12,581 nt of DNA from Paracoccaceae bacterium (lineage in GTDB: Bacteria > Pseudomonadota > Alphaproteobacteria > Rhodobacterales > Rhodobacteraceae): assembly GCA_002746395.1 (NCBI GenBank), contig NVXA01000003.1:145432-158012 (forward strand). Reading direction: 5' to 3'. A program made the position numbers and the translations under genes. Every line of letters starts with the position of its first letter. Position 1 is the stretch's first letter. Below are positions 1 through 7,155 of the stretch, one piece after another. The notes below the pieces were generated by a model. It saw only the letters and a program-made list of their open reading frames with translations. It was not told where the DNA came from and did not search any database.

Positions 1-1
1 T

Positions 2-634
2 CTTGTCGCTTTGGCGGATAGTTTTCCCGATGACGTCCTTGTGCTAAATGCTCTTGGCGATATTTATCGCGGCGTTGAAAACTTCGAAGCATCGGTTGAT
101 GCGTACACGAAGGCGATTGCGAATGTTGATGAATTTGGTTCTCAACACTGGGTGCTGTTTTATACTCGGGGCATAGGCTACGAGCAGTTGGGTGATTGGT
201 CCGCCGCCGAAAAAGATTTACGCCGTGCGCTGGAATTATCCCCCAATCAGCCGTTCGTTTTAAACTACCTCGGGTACTCATATATCGAAATGGGTATCAA
301 GTTTGACGAAGCCCAACAAATGATTGAAACGGCGGTCGCAGGCATGCCTTCGAACGGATACATAACCGACTCGTTGGGGTGGGTTTTGTATCGTGTTGGC
401 AAATTTGATGAAGCTGTCGCCCCAATGGAACGCGCCGTTGAGTTACTGCCAGTTGACCCGATTGTTAACGACCACCTGGGCGACGTTCTTTGGATGGTTG
501 GTCGCAAACTTGAGGCCGAATTCCAGTGGCGCCGTTCCATATCATTTGACCCCACGCCCGAGGATTTGGAGCGGATCAAGCGCAAGTTGGAAGTTGGGCT
601 GGATGCCGTTCTGGAAGACGAAGTCGCAAACTGA
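2..634 (+). CDS. Tetratricopeptide repeat protein (5' end outside window)
   Basis: The frame is open to the left edge of the window, so the gene starts upstream; the TTG at 11 is only the first start-like codon inside the window. The visible 210 codons hold about five tandem TPR units, recognisable from helix pairs such as VLNALGDIYRGVENFEASVD, GYEQLGDWSAAEKDLRRALE, LGYSYIEMGIKFDEAQQMIE, LGWVLYRVGKFDEAVAPMER and LGDVLWMVGRKLEAEFQWRR. TPR arrays are protein-protein interaction scaffolds; no enzymatic domain is seen here. The stop codon TGA (632-634) shares its last base with the ATG of ispE, implying translational coupling. A long TPR protein directly upstream of ispE is, from memory, a usual arrangement in Rhodobacterales. 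Whether it is exported or lipid-anchored cannot be told without the missing N-terminus. Confidence 0.9.
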   Translation, partial: LVALADSFPDDVLVLNALGDIYRGVENFEASVDAYTKAIANVDEFGSQHWVLFYTRGIGYEQLGDWSAAEKDLRRALELSPNQPFVLNYLGYSYIEMGIKFDEAQQMIETAVAGMPSNGYITDSLGWVLYRVGKFDEAVAPMERAVELLPVDPIVNDHLGDVLWMVGRKLEAEFQWRRSISFDPTPEDLERIKRKLEVGLDAVLEDEVAN

Positions 635-1461
635 TGCGTGCGGAACTTGCCCGCGCCAAGGTAAACCTTTGCCTGCATGTTACGGGTCAACGCGATGATG
701 GAATGCATTTGCTCGACTCTATCGTAGTTTTTCCGGCTGTTGGCGACGTGCTTGAAGCAACTACCGCCATTGATTTGACGCTGGAAATCACGGGTCCTTT
801 TGGGGACGGGTTGGAGGCGGGTGACGATAATCTGATTATACGCGCTGCGCAAATGCTGGCCGATAAGGGCGCGGCCCTTCAGCTTCGTAAGAACCTGCCA
901 GTAGCGTCTGGTATTGGCGGTGGTTCTGCTGATGCGGCAGCATGTATTCGCCTGTTGTCCGACATGTGGGATGCTGCTGTTCCCTCGTTGGAACGCTTGA
1001 CCGATCTGGGGGCCGACGTGCCTGTTTGTATGGCGCAAACTCCAACCCGTATGTCCGGTATTGGTGAGAGTTTGGAGGCGATCCCCTCGTTGCCAAAGTT
1101 CTGGATTGTGTTGGTAAATGCTGGTCAGGGCGTTGAAACCGGGGCGGTGTTTGGGGCGATGACGTCTCGTGAGAACACGGGTCTTTCAAGCATTCCTGAA
1201 AGCTTCCCCAGCCCCGAAACCCTGTTTGAATATTTGCGGGCGCAGCGAAACGATATGCAGGATGCGGCGATAAAGCACTGCCCTATGATTGCCGAGGTTT
1301 TGCGTGCACTTGAAGCCACAGAAAATTGCGCGCTTAGCCGAATGAGCGGGTCAGGGGGAACGTGCTTCGGGCTGTTTGCACATGAGGCGAACGCAACTAT
1401 CGCTGCATCGAAACTTCGCGAAAACCATCCCGATTGGTGGGTTGTTTCTGCCGCAGTCTAA
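634..1461 (+). CDS. ispE: 4-diphosphocytidyl-2-C-methyl-D-erythritol kinase IspE
   Basis: GHMP-family kinase of 275 residues that phosphorylates the 2-hydroxyl of CDP-methylerythritol with ATP, the fourth committed step of the cytosolic MEP isoprenoid pathway. The N-terminal ARAKVNLCLHV segment carries the conserved lysine (Lys9), followed by DDGMHLLDS, the counterpart of the family DGYHxLxS motif. The glycine-rich ATP loop LPVASGIGGGSADAAA lies at about residues 88-103 and the catalytic aspartate at LGADVP (Asp128). A second glycine-rich motif, MSGSGGTCFGLF, is near the C-terminus. The length is slightly short for the family (about 280-300). The start overlaps the stop of the TPR gene by one base and has no strong ribosome site of its own, so it probably relies on coupling. 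The stop overlaps the opposing ispB-type gene by four bases. Confidence 0.95.
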   Translation: MRAELARAKVNLCLHVTGQRDDGMHLLDSIVVFPAVGDVLEATTAIDLTLEITGPFGDGLEAGDDNLIIRAAQMLADKGAALQLRKNLPVASGIGGGSADAAACIRLLSDMWDAAVPSLERLTDLGADVPVCMAQTPTRMSGIGESLEAIPSLPKFWIVLVNAGQGVETGAVFGAMTSRENTGLSSIPESFPSPETLFEYLRAQRNDMQDAAIKHCPMIAEVLRALEATENCALSRMSGSGGTCFGLFAHEANATIAASKLRENHPDWWVVSAAV

Positions 1462-2450
1462 ACGATCCGCGAAACGACAAAGTCGGCCAGTTCTTCTAGC
1501 AGGTTTCGCAACTCACTTTCGGGGATTGGGGCCAACGCCGCCTTCGCCGTATTCGCCCAGTCCAACGCTTTCAGGCGTGTTTCTTCGAGCGTATTGTACT
1601 TGGCCATCAACTTCATAGCGTGTTCCAGATCGCCGTCTTCCTGTTTGCCCTTTTCGATGGTGCGAACCCAGAAGGCGCGCTCCATTGTTTCGGCTTTAGC
1701 AATGGCCAGAATAACCGGCAGCGTCAGTTTGCGTTCACGAAAATCATCACCCGTGTTTTTCCCCAACGAGGCACTCGCACCGCCGTAATCCAGCAAATCA
1801 TCGACGATCTGAAAGCTGATGCCAAGCGCATCGCCGTAAGCGTGCAATGCGTCAATCTGATCTTGCGGCGCGTCGGCAACTTCACCGCCAACTTCGCAAG
1901 CTGCCGCAAACAGGGCTGCGGTTTTTCCACGAACTACCTGAAGGTAAATATCTTCCGTCGTCGCCAGATTCTGCGCGGCAGTAAGTTGAAGAACCTCGCC
2001 CTCGGCAATAACGGCTGATGCATTTGCCAGAATGTCCAAAACCTTCAGGCGACCAGTTTCAACCATCAACTGGAAGGACCGCGCAAAAAGGTAATCGCCC
2101 ACGAGAATGGAGGATTTGTTATCCCACAGAAGATTCGCGGTAGGGCGACCGCGCCGCTGGCCACTTTCGTCAACCACGTCATCGTGCAGAAGGGTGGCGG
2201 TGTGAATAAATTCAACGGTAGCGGCCAATTTTACATGATCGTCGCCTTTGTACCCACACATCCGCGCGGCGGCCAAGGTCAGCATAGGGCGCAAGCGTTT
2301 GCCGCCAGCCTCGACCAGATGCGCGGTAACCTCGGGGATGCGCGGCGCATGTTCACTGGCCATGCGGGTGCGGATCAGTTCATTCACTGCGTTCATGTCG
2401 TCCGCAAGTACGCTTTGCATCCGCTCAAATGGTCCGGTATTTCCCGACAT
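1458..2450 (-). CDS. ispB: Long-chain (octa/decaprenyl) polyprenyl diphosphate synthase
   Basis: Trans-isoprenyl diphosphate synthase of 330 residues that elongates farnesyl/geranyl diphosphate with isopentenyl diphosphate to make the ubiquinone side chain; alphaproteobacteria usually make the decaprenyl form, but chain length cannot be read off here. Visible are GGKRLRP (residues 49-55), the first aspartate-rich motif DDVVD (90-94), a lysine-containing RGKTAAL segment, and the second aspartate-rich motif DDLLD (217-221). The open frame extends upstream to 2672, but that would overlap the divergent DUF2007 gene. The ATG at 2450 has a purine-rich site (AAGGGAAG) just upstream and gives the normal family length, so I chose it. 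It lies tail-to-tail with ispE, so two isoprenoid genes face each other, with TAA and TAG stops overlapping on opposite strands. Confidence 0.93.
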   Translation of the reverse strand: MSGNTGPFERMQSVLADDMNAVNELIRTRMASEHAPRIPEVTAHLVEAGGKRLRPMLTLAAARMCGYKGDDHVKLAATVEFIHTATLLHDDVVDESGQRRGRPTANLLWDNKSSILVGDYLFARSFQLMVETGRLKVLDILANASAVIAEGEVLQLTAAQNLATTEDIYLQVVRGKTAALFAAACEVGGEVADAPQDQIDALHAYGDALGISFQIVDDLLDYGGASASLGKNTGDDFRERKLTLPVILAIAKAETMERAFWVRTIEKGKQEDGDLEHAMKLMAKYNTLEETRLKALDWANTAKAALAPIPESELRNLLEELADFVVSRIV

Positions 2451-2510
2451 TGTTATCTTCCCTTTGTTTACGGTCTCGACGTGCTTGAATTCAGGCCCTA
2501 AGTTACGGGC

Positions 2511-2732
2511 ATGAAAGAAATTTTGCGAACCACCGACCCGACGATCATCGCTTTCGCGACTGCAATGCTTCGGAGCGAAGATATAGAGGCCTTTGTGCTG
2601 GACGTAAACATGAGTGTGCTCGAAGGGGGCATCGGATTGTTCCCGCGCCGCCTGATGGTGGCCGATGCTCACAATTTCCGCGCTCGCGCGATCCTTAAAG
2701 ACAACGACATCGAGCTTTCGGAGGGGCGATGA
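2511..2732 (+). CDS. DUF2007 family small protein
   Basis: A 73-residue soluble protein that matches the DUF2007 (putative signal-transducing) family by pattern: an N-terminal MKEILRTTDPTIIAFATAML segment, a central EAFVLDVNMS strand, and a GLFPRRLMVADAHNFRARAI ending. Family members are short alpha/beta proteins with no firmly established activity. It is divergent from the polyprenyl synthase with a 60-base gap. Its stop overlaps the start of the following methyltransferase as ATGA (2729-2732), so the two are almost certainly cotranscribed and translationally coupled, which suggests a shared function. The ribosome site in front of ATG 2511 is weak. Confidence 0.8.
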   Translation: MKEILRTTDPTIIAFATAMLRSEDIEAFVLDVNMSVLEGGIGLFPRRLMVADAHNFRARAILKDNDIELSEGR

Positions 2733-3490
2733 GCTTCACCGATGACCAGTTGACGCAGGATGATTTCTTGGGCGGGGCAATCAAGATGTGGCAGCCAAAA
2801 AACGGATACCGCGCCGCGACTGATCCAGTTTTTCTGGCAGCTGCGATTGTCGCAAAATCTGGCCAAAGCGTGTTGGAAATCGGCTGCGGTGCTGGCACAG
2901 CGTTAGCGTGTTTATGCAAGCGGGTGGCGGGGTTGGAGGCGCACGGCTTGGAAATTCAGGCGGATTATGCAGACCTTGCGCGGCGTAACGCGAATGATAA
3001 CGGGTTAGGTTATGTCGTGCATGACGGCGATTTGTTGGACATGCCTGAACCTATCCGCACAGCCGCTTTCGATCATGTGTTTACCAATCCGCCGTTTTAC
3101 GACGCATCGGCCAGTTCTGCCCCGGTTGATGCGGGCCGCAATACGGCGCACCGGATTGGCGAAGCGCGGTTGGTCGAGTGGATTACCGTTGGCCTGCGTC
3201 GGTTGAAACCTAGGGGTTATTTTACGATTATTCATCGAGCCGAGCGACTGGCGGATATTTTGGCCGTGCTAAATGGTAAGGCGGGCGACATCCGAGTTTT
3301 GCCACTGACCTCCCGCGAGGGACGTACGGCGGGGCGCGTGATTGTGCGTGCCCGAAAGGGAGCTGCTGGGCCGTTGGAGCTTCTCGCACCGCTAATACTT
3401 CATCAAGGTTTGGCGCATTCCAAAGACGAAGATTCTTTTCGGCCGGATGTGCGAAAGGTATTACGAAACATTCACCCTATAGTAATGTAA
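2729..3490 (+). CDS. TrmN6/YfiC-like tRNA adenine-N6 methyltransferase
   Basis: A 253-residue class I SAM-dependent methyltransferase. Near the N-terminus is the QPKNGYRAATDPVFLAA segment typical of the YfiC/TrmN6 group (tRNA1(Val) A37 N6-methylation in E. coli). SAM motif I is VLEIGCGAGTALACL (about residues 48-62), an acidic LEIQ follows motif II, and the amino-methyltransferase signature NPPF lies at 120-123, consistent with methylation of an exocyclic adenine nitrogen. The precise tRNA target is inferred from family resemblance and not proven. It overlaps DUF2007 by four bases. An excellent promoter begins 13 bases after its stop, so the next gene is probably a separate unit. Confidence 0.82.
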   Translation: MSFTDDQLTQDDFLGGAIKMWQPKNGYRAATDPVFLAAAIVAKSGQSVLEIGCGAGTALACLCKRVAGLEAHGLEIQADYADLARRNANDNGLGYVVHDGDLLDMPEPIRTAAFDHVFTNPPFYDASASSAPVDAGRNTAHRIGEARLVEWITVGLRRLKPRGYFTIIHRAERLADILAVLNGKAGDIRVLPLTSREGRTAGRVIVRARKGAAGPLELLAPLILHQGLAHSKDEDSFRPDVRKVLRNIHPIVM

Positions 3491-3502
3491 ATTAACCATA
3501 TA

Positions 3503-3531
3503 TTAACACTTATCCTCCTAGAGTGTATTAT
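3503..3531 (+). promoter_or_regulatory. Candidate sigma-70 promoter for the EamA gene at 3545
   Basis: TTAACA (3503-3508) and TATTAT (3526-3531), each five of six matches to the sigma-70 consensus, are separated by exactly 17 bases. Transcription would be expected to begin near 3538, only about 7 bases before the ATG at 3545. The purine-rich GGTGAGG site (3534-3540) would then be at or partly outside the 5' end, giving a nearly leaderless message. This is a pattern match only. Confidence 0.5.
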
Positions 3532-3544
3532 TTGGTGAGGTTGA

Positions 3545-4453
3545 ATGCGAATAGGTGTTGGAATTCTGGTGGCCGCGATGGCCTTAACGCCGCTAACCGA
3601 CGGGTTTTCAAAAGCACTAAGTGCAGATCAAACGGCATTCTTCATTGTTTTTTCGCGATATTTTGTGGCGGGATTAATCGCATTGGCCATTGCTGTTGTT
3701 TTTCGAAAACCAATCGAAATCCCAAATCATGACCGTCTGGGACAAGTCTTCCGAACAGGACTAATGATGGGCGCAATGAGCGCGTTGATTTATGCGTTAT
3801 CTATCGTGCCACTTGCCAAAGCCGTGGGGGGCTTCTTGATTGCGCCAGTCGTCGCTTCGTTGATTTCGGTGCTGCTTTACAAAGAAAAAATGGATGGCTT
3901 TCGATTTGCAGGTGCAGCGTTTAGCTTTGTAGGGGCATACGTAATTTTACGGCCCGAGGGCAGCTTTGAACTTGGCACCTTAATGGCGCTGCTTGGCGGG
4001 GTTTTTCTGGGTGCGTATCTGGCGACAACACGGCGTGCCTGTGCGTGTGGCGATGCGTTCTCGACCTTAGTCGTGCAATGTATCCTTGGGTCAGTAATGC
4101 TCGCCCCGTTGGCATTTTGGAACGGCATTCCAGATGTTTCCTTTCAAAATGTAACATACATCGTCGCACTGGGTGCTGTATCGGCGATCTGCCATTTCTT
4201 GACCGTGGCGGCGTATAACCGCGCCGACGCTTCGGTTTTGGCGCCGTTCTTCTATTTCAACATCGTGTTCGCTATCCCTGTCGGGTATTTCTGGTTTAAC
4301 GAGGTTCCAACACCGGCAACCCTTATAGGCTTGGCCGGAATCACGTTGGGCGGTGTCATCGCTATGCTTTCAACGAACGCCCATGTGAACCCGTTCACAG
4401 GTATTTTTGCCGTACCTTGGCAATTTGTGAAAAACTTTACCTTGAAGGCTTGA
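3545..4453 (+). CDS. EamA/DMT-family transporter
   Basis: A 302-residue integral inner-membrane protein with about ten hydrophobic segments arranged as two EamA repeats (roughly residues 5-140 and 150-285), the drug/metabolite transporter fold. Recognisable pieces include FSRYFVAGLIALAIAVVF in the first repeat, PLAKAVGGFLIAPVVASLIS (the segment corresponding to the conserved central helices) and APFFYFNIVFAIPVGYFWFN plus LIGLAGITLGGVIAML in the second. DMT proteins export or import small metabolites; the substrate cannot be predicted here. The start at 3545 has a GGTGAGG ribosome site four bases upstream. It is a different subfamily from the YddG-like EamA gene about 230 bases downstream on the other strand. 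Confidence 0.85.
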   Translation: MRIGVGILVAAMALTPLTDGFSKALSADQTAFFIVFSRYFVAGLIALAIAVVFRKPIEIPNHDRLGQVFRTGLMMGAMSALIYALSIVPLAKAVGGFLIAPVVASLISVLLYKEKMDGFRFAGAAFSFVGAYVILRPEGSFELGTLMALLGGVFLGAYLATTRRACACGDAFSTLVVQCILGSVMLAPLAFWNGIPDVSFQNVTYIVALGAVSAICHFLTVAAYNRADASVLAPFFYFNIVFAIPVGYFWFNEVPTPATLIGLAGITLGGVIAMLSTNAHVNPFTGIFAVPWQFVKNFTLKA

Positions 4454-4463
4454 TGACAATGCA

Positions 4464-4482
4464 TATCTCTTATGGTGAGATA
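4464..4482. repeat. Inverted repeat upstream of the DUF465 gene
   Basis: TATCTC (4464-4469) and GAGATA (4477-4482) form perfect six-base arms around a seven-base loop TTATGGT. It sits in the 63-base gap between the EamA gene and the DUF465 gene. No T-run follows, so it is not an intrinsic terminator. It could be an operator or a leader hairpin for the small gene, or chance. Confidence 0.4.
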
Positions 4483-4516
4483 CATTCACTACCACAACTC
4501 AAATAAGGAGAGAAAT

Positions 4517-4687
4517 ATGAGCCTGACTTCCCATCTGTCCGAGCTACGTAAGAAACACGAGTCCCTTTCCGGTAAGATTGAAGTTGAGCAACGAAGTCCT
4601 GGGTCCGATGATTTAGTTGTCGCCGACCTTAAAAAGGAAAAGCTGCGTCTCAAAGAAGAAATCGAGCGGGTCGCCGCGCAGGTTTAA
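4517..4687 (+). CDS. YdcH/DUF465 family small coiled-coil protein
   Basis: A 56-residue, highly charged helical protein: SHLSELRKKHESLSGKIEVE, a short turn at QRSPGSDD, then LVVADLKKEKLRLKEEIERV. This two-helix pattern, with an LKKEKLRLKEEI second helix, is typical of the YdcH/DUF465 family, which has no established function. The frame is open back to 4472, but ATG 4517 has an excellent ribosome site (AAGGAGAG, 4505-4512) at correct spacing and starts with the normal family N-terminus, so I chose it. Its TAA stop overlaps the TAA of the opposing YddG-like gene by four bases. Confidence 0.85.
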   Translation: MSLTSHLSELRKKHESLSGKIEVEQRSPGSDDLVVADLKKEKLRLKEEIERVAAQV

Positions 4688-5544
4688 CGATCAGCAACCG
4701 CGGCGAGGGCTGCGCCTGATGTAATCAACGCCGCTGCCAGCAACAATATCCAACTGGCTGTGGCGTATCCTGCAAATATCAAAATTACGGTCGATAGCAT
4801 TGGTGCCGCGTAAGATGCGACGCCAAGAATTTGAATATCACCTTTTTTGACACCAATATCCCAAATATAAAACGCCAACCCGACTGGGCCAAGGCCAAGC
4901 CCGATTACGGATCCCCATCCGATTGTGTCCTTCGGCCAAACGGTTTCTTCCAAGCCCATATGTGCCAACCATGACAGACCTGCCGCAGCGATGCAGAAGA
5001 CCGCGACGCTTTCGGTTGGCGTGTTACCCACGAGGCGCGAAAGCACCGAATACCCTGACCATGTGAAGGCGCATACGAGGGCGGCACCGTAACCAAGCCA
5101 GTTTGCAGCAGAAAAAGAAGATACCCCTCCACCAACAATTAGTGCAGCGCCACAAAATGCGATCACAGCGCCGATGATGTGCAATCGCTTCAGGTTTTCA
5201 CCGGGCAAAAAACCTGAAAACAAGACGATCAATAACGGCCAAAGGTAGGCGATTAACCCGGCCTCGGCTGGCGGAGCCAGTTTTAGGGCGGTGAAGTAAA
5301 AGAAGTGGTATCCGAAGATGCCGCCAATACCCAGCGCCCAAATTTTCCAATTAATTCCGCGCAGTATTCCGAAGCCATTGCCCCCGAACACTATCCACAA
5401 AAGGCCAATTACGCCGCCAATCGTGAAGCTCATCGTGCTAAGTTGAAACGGGGGAACTTCGGATGCACCGACAGTAAGCGTGGCGAGGAATGCCCATAAA
5501 AGCACGGCGCCAAAACCAATATATGTGGCGCGAGCCCGGGTCAT
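4684..5544 (-). CDS. YddG-like EamA exporter (aromatic amino acid type)
   Basis: A 286-residue membrane protein of the drug/metabolite transporter superfamily with about ten hydrophobic helices in two EamA repeats. The stretch YHFFYFTALKLAPPAEAGLI followed by YLWPLLIVLFSG resembles YddG, the E. coli exporter of aromatic amino acids; the second repeat has LGPVGLAFYIWDIGVKKGDI and SYAAPMLSTVILI. The substrate is therefore a guess (amino acid or derivative). Its ATG overlaps the stop of the upstream glutamine amidotransferase as ATGA (5541-5544), so the two form a coupled operon. It converges with DUF465, and the stops overlap. Confidence 0.85.
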   Translation of the reverse strand: MTRARATYIGFGAVLLWAFLATLTVGASEVPPFQLSTMSFTIGGVIGLLWIVFGGNGFGILRGINWKIWALGIGGIFGYHFFYFTALKLAPPAEAGLIAYLWPLLIVLFSGFLPGENLKRLHIIGAVIAFCGAALIVGGGVSSFSAANWLGYGAALVCAFTWSGYSVLSRLVGNTPTESVAVFCIAAAGLSWLAHMGLEETVWPKDTIGWGSVIGLGLGPVGLAFYIWDIGVKKGDIQILGVASYAAPMLSTVILIFAGYATASWILLLAAALITSGAALAAVADR

Positions 5545-6278
5545 TCCTTGTTATGCGTGGCCGCTAAATCAAGGAACTTATGAATCCACAACGCCCAATC
5601 CGCGTTATTAACCGGCAGACCCAAAGTCGCTCGCGCTTTGCTGGCATCGTCTTCGGAAAACACGTCAGGCACACGGATTTCAATCAAATCATCGATAAAA
5701 TCAGCCGAGAACTCAGGGTGGGGTTGCACACTCAGCGCATCCGGTTTTTCCGGGTCGCCGTAAACCAAGGCCGCGTATGGGCAAAATTCGGAACTAGCGA
5801 TCACAGTTGCTGTTTCTGGCAAGTCAATGATTTGATCTTGATGTACCGCGTGACCGGAAAATGCCTCGTCGAATCCGTGCATCCATGTGGGTTTCGCCTC
5901 GACGGTGTAATCATGCACCCCAAGCCCCCAACCTTTATGGGATTTTTCAACCTTACCACCCAAAGCCTCGGCCAAAATTTGGTGGCCAAAACAAATCCCC
6001 GCAAGTGGTACTTTATGATCAATGGAGGTGCGGATGAATTTTTTCAATGGCACGATCCACGGCAAATCCTCGTAGACACCAAACTTTGATCCGGTGATGA
6101 TCCAGCCATCAGCATCATCGGGGCCTTCCGGCAATTCACCGTCCAGAACCTTAACGCTAAAGAAATCGACATCGGGGTCGATGGCATGCAAAAGGCGCTT
6201 GAACATGGACGGGTAATCGCCATGCTTCCCCAATAAATCGTCGCTGATCTCGCCGGTTTCGAGTATGCCAATTTTCAT
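5541..6278 (-). CDS. Class I glutamine amidotransferase (GMP-synthase-like)
   Basis: A 245-residue stand-alone class I glutaminase domain. The nucleophile elbow GICFGHQ places the cysteine at residue 96, and the QPHPEF motif supplies His187 and Glu189, so the triad is complete. WIITGSKFGVYEDLPWI near residue 60 is typical of the group often labelled GMP synthase in databases. The ATP-pyrophosphatase and dimerisation domains of true GuaA are absent, so this is not GMP synthase. Related proteins hydrolyse gamma-glutamyl compounds or feed ammonia to an unknown acceptor; the substrate here is unknown. A ribosome site (AGGA) lies upstream of ATG 6278. Its stop overlaps the start of the YddG-like exporter, which suggests that the enzyme and the transporter handle the same nitrogen compound (inference). 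Confidence 0.87.
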   Translation of the reverse strand: MKIGILETGEISDDLLGKHGDYPSMFKRLLHAIDPDVDFFSVKVLDGELPEGPDDADGWIITGSKFGVYEDLPWIVPLKKFIRTSIDHKVPLAGICFGHQILAEALGGKVEKSHKGWGLGVHDYTVEAKPTWMHGFDEAFSGHAVHQDQIIDLPETATVIASSEFCPYAALVYGDPEKPDALSVQPHPEFSADFIDDLIEIRVPDVFSEDDASKARATLGLPVNNADWALWIHKFLDLAATHNKE

Positions 6279-6299
6279 GGTGGTGTCCTGCTAATGCCT

Positions 6300-6316
6300 T
6301 TTATAGAGTTTCTCTA
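6300..6316 (-). promoter_or_regulatory. Candidate -10 element and inverted repeat upstream of the amidotransferase
   Basis: On the minus strand TATAAA (6305-6300) lies about 22 bases before the amidotransferase ATG, at a plausible distance for a -10 box, but no good -35 is seen 16-18 bases upstream. A perfect inverted repeat TAGAG-TTT-CTCTA (6304-6316) abuts and overlaps it and could be a repressor site. Because a strong terminator ends the phbAB operon just upstream, this gene pair needs its own promoter. Confidence 0.3.
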
Positions 6317-6350
6317 AATCATGTTTTCATGCCTTTGGAAATCGGCATTT

Positions 6351-6387
6351 CAAAATAAATGCACGACGGAATGGACCGTCGCGCATT
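6351..6387 (-). terminator. Intrinsic terminator of the phbA-phbB operon
   Basis: Read on the minus strand, a 12-base-pair stem (arms 6376-6387 and 6358-6369, one G-T wobble) with a six-base loop is followed by TATTTTG (6357-6351). It begins about 20 bases after the phbB stop. It is the clearest terminator in the window. The plus-strand side also has an ATTAAATTTTG tail, so it may work weakly in the other direction. Confidence 0.85.
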
Positions 6388-6407
6388 AAATTTTGTTATC
6401 CGTTCGG

Positions 6408-7133
6408 TTAAACTACGAACTGGCCACCGTTTGCCGTCAAAGTCGATCCGGTAATAAAGCCGGCATCGTCGGATGCAAGGAACACTACACAACGTGCTAT
6501 CTCTTCGGGTTCGCCTAGGCGGCCAACCGGAATTTGAGGGATGATTTTCTCGTTGAGAACTTTTTCAGGCACGGCACGCACCATTTCGGTGCCGATATAC
6601 CCCGGGCAAATTGCGTTAACTGTGATGCCTTTGAACGCACCCTCTTGCGCCAAAGCCTTGGTGAAACCAAGGTCGCCAGCCTTTGCTGCGGAATAGTTAA
6701 CCTGTCCCATTTGACCCTTTTGACCGTTGATCGAACTGATGTTGATAATCCGCCCGAAGCTACGATCACGCATGCCAGTCCAAATCGGGTGCGTCATGTT
6801 GAAAACGCCCGATAGGTTGGTGTCGATCACTTCCTTCCAGCTTTGCGGGGTCATCTTGTGGAACATCCCGTCGCGCGTAATGCCTGCGTTGTTCACCAGC
6901 ACCTCGATCGGCCCAAGGTCGGCTTCGACCTTGGCAATGCCCGCCACGCATTCATCGTAATCCGCGACGGACCATTTGTAGGTCGCAATGCCGGTTTCTG
7001 CGGTAAACTTAGCGGCAGCTTCGTCATTGCCGGCATATGTTGCGCCGACAGTATAGCCTTCGTTTTTAAGTGCGGTGGAGATAGCCGCGCCTATGCCACG
7101 CGTGCCACCGGTAACTAATGCAATTCGTCCCAT
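6408..7133 (-). CDS. phbB: Acetoacetyl-CoA reductase (NADPH)
   Basis: A 241-residue short-chain dehydrogenase that reduces acetoacetyl-CoA to (R)-3-hydroxybutyryl-CoA, the monomer for polyhydroxybutyrate. Cofactor motif TGGTRGIG at residues 8-15, NNAG at 80-83, and the catalytic set Ser133, Tyr146 and Lys150 (YSAAK) are present. The family-specific stretch ISSINGQKGQMGQVNYSAAK separates it from the FabG ketoreductases. The C-terminus ends in FITGSTLTANGGQFVV. An AGGGGA ribosome site precedes ATG 7133. It lies 22 bases downstream of the thiolase gene in one operon that ends at the terminator near 6370. Confidence 0.95.
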   Translation of the reverse strand: MGRIALVTGGTRGIGAAISTALKNEGYTVGATYAGNDEAAAKFTAETGIATYKWSVADYDECVAGIAKVEADLGPIEVLVNNAGITRDGMFHKMTPQSWKEVIDTNLSGVFNMTHPIWTGMRDRSFGRIINISSINGQKGQMGQVNYSAAKAGDLGFTKALAQEGAFKGITVNAICPGYIGTEMVRAVPEKVLNEKIIPQIPVGRLGEPEEIARCVVFLASDDAGFITGSTLTANGGQFVV

Positions 7134-7155
7134 TTTATTCCCCTAGATGTTGATT

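Noticed and set aside
265..1038. 257-codon minus-strand open frame across the TPR and ispE genes
   Set aside because: It lies antisense to two well-supported coding sequences and its product is low-quality, Arg/Ser/Thr-rich sequence with no domain.
2483..2508. EcoRI-like palindrome TGAATTCA and GCCC...GGGC arms in the gap before DUF2007
   Set aside because: Arms are only four bases; at this length chance is sufficient and no promoter geometry supports it.
2451..2672. 74-codon N-terminal extension of the polyprenyl synthase frame to 2672
   Set aside because: It would overlap the divergent DUF2007 gene, has no family-like sequence, and the ATG at 2450 has a good ribosome site and gives normal length.
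6326..6353. Second hairpin downstream of the phbAB terminator (ATGCC/GGCAT or GAAAT/ATTTC arms)
   Set aside because: The alternatives compete, stems are five base pairs, and the preceding strong terminator already explains the end of the operon.
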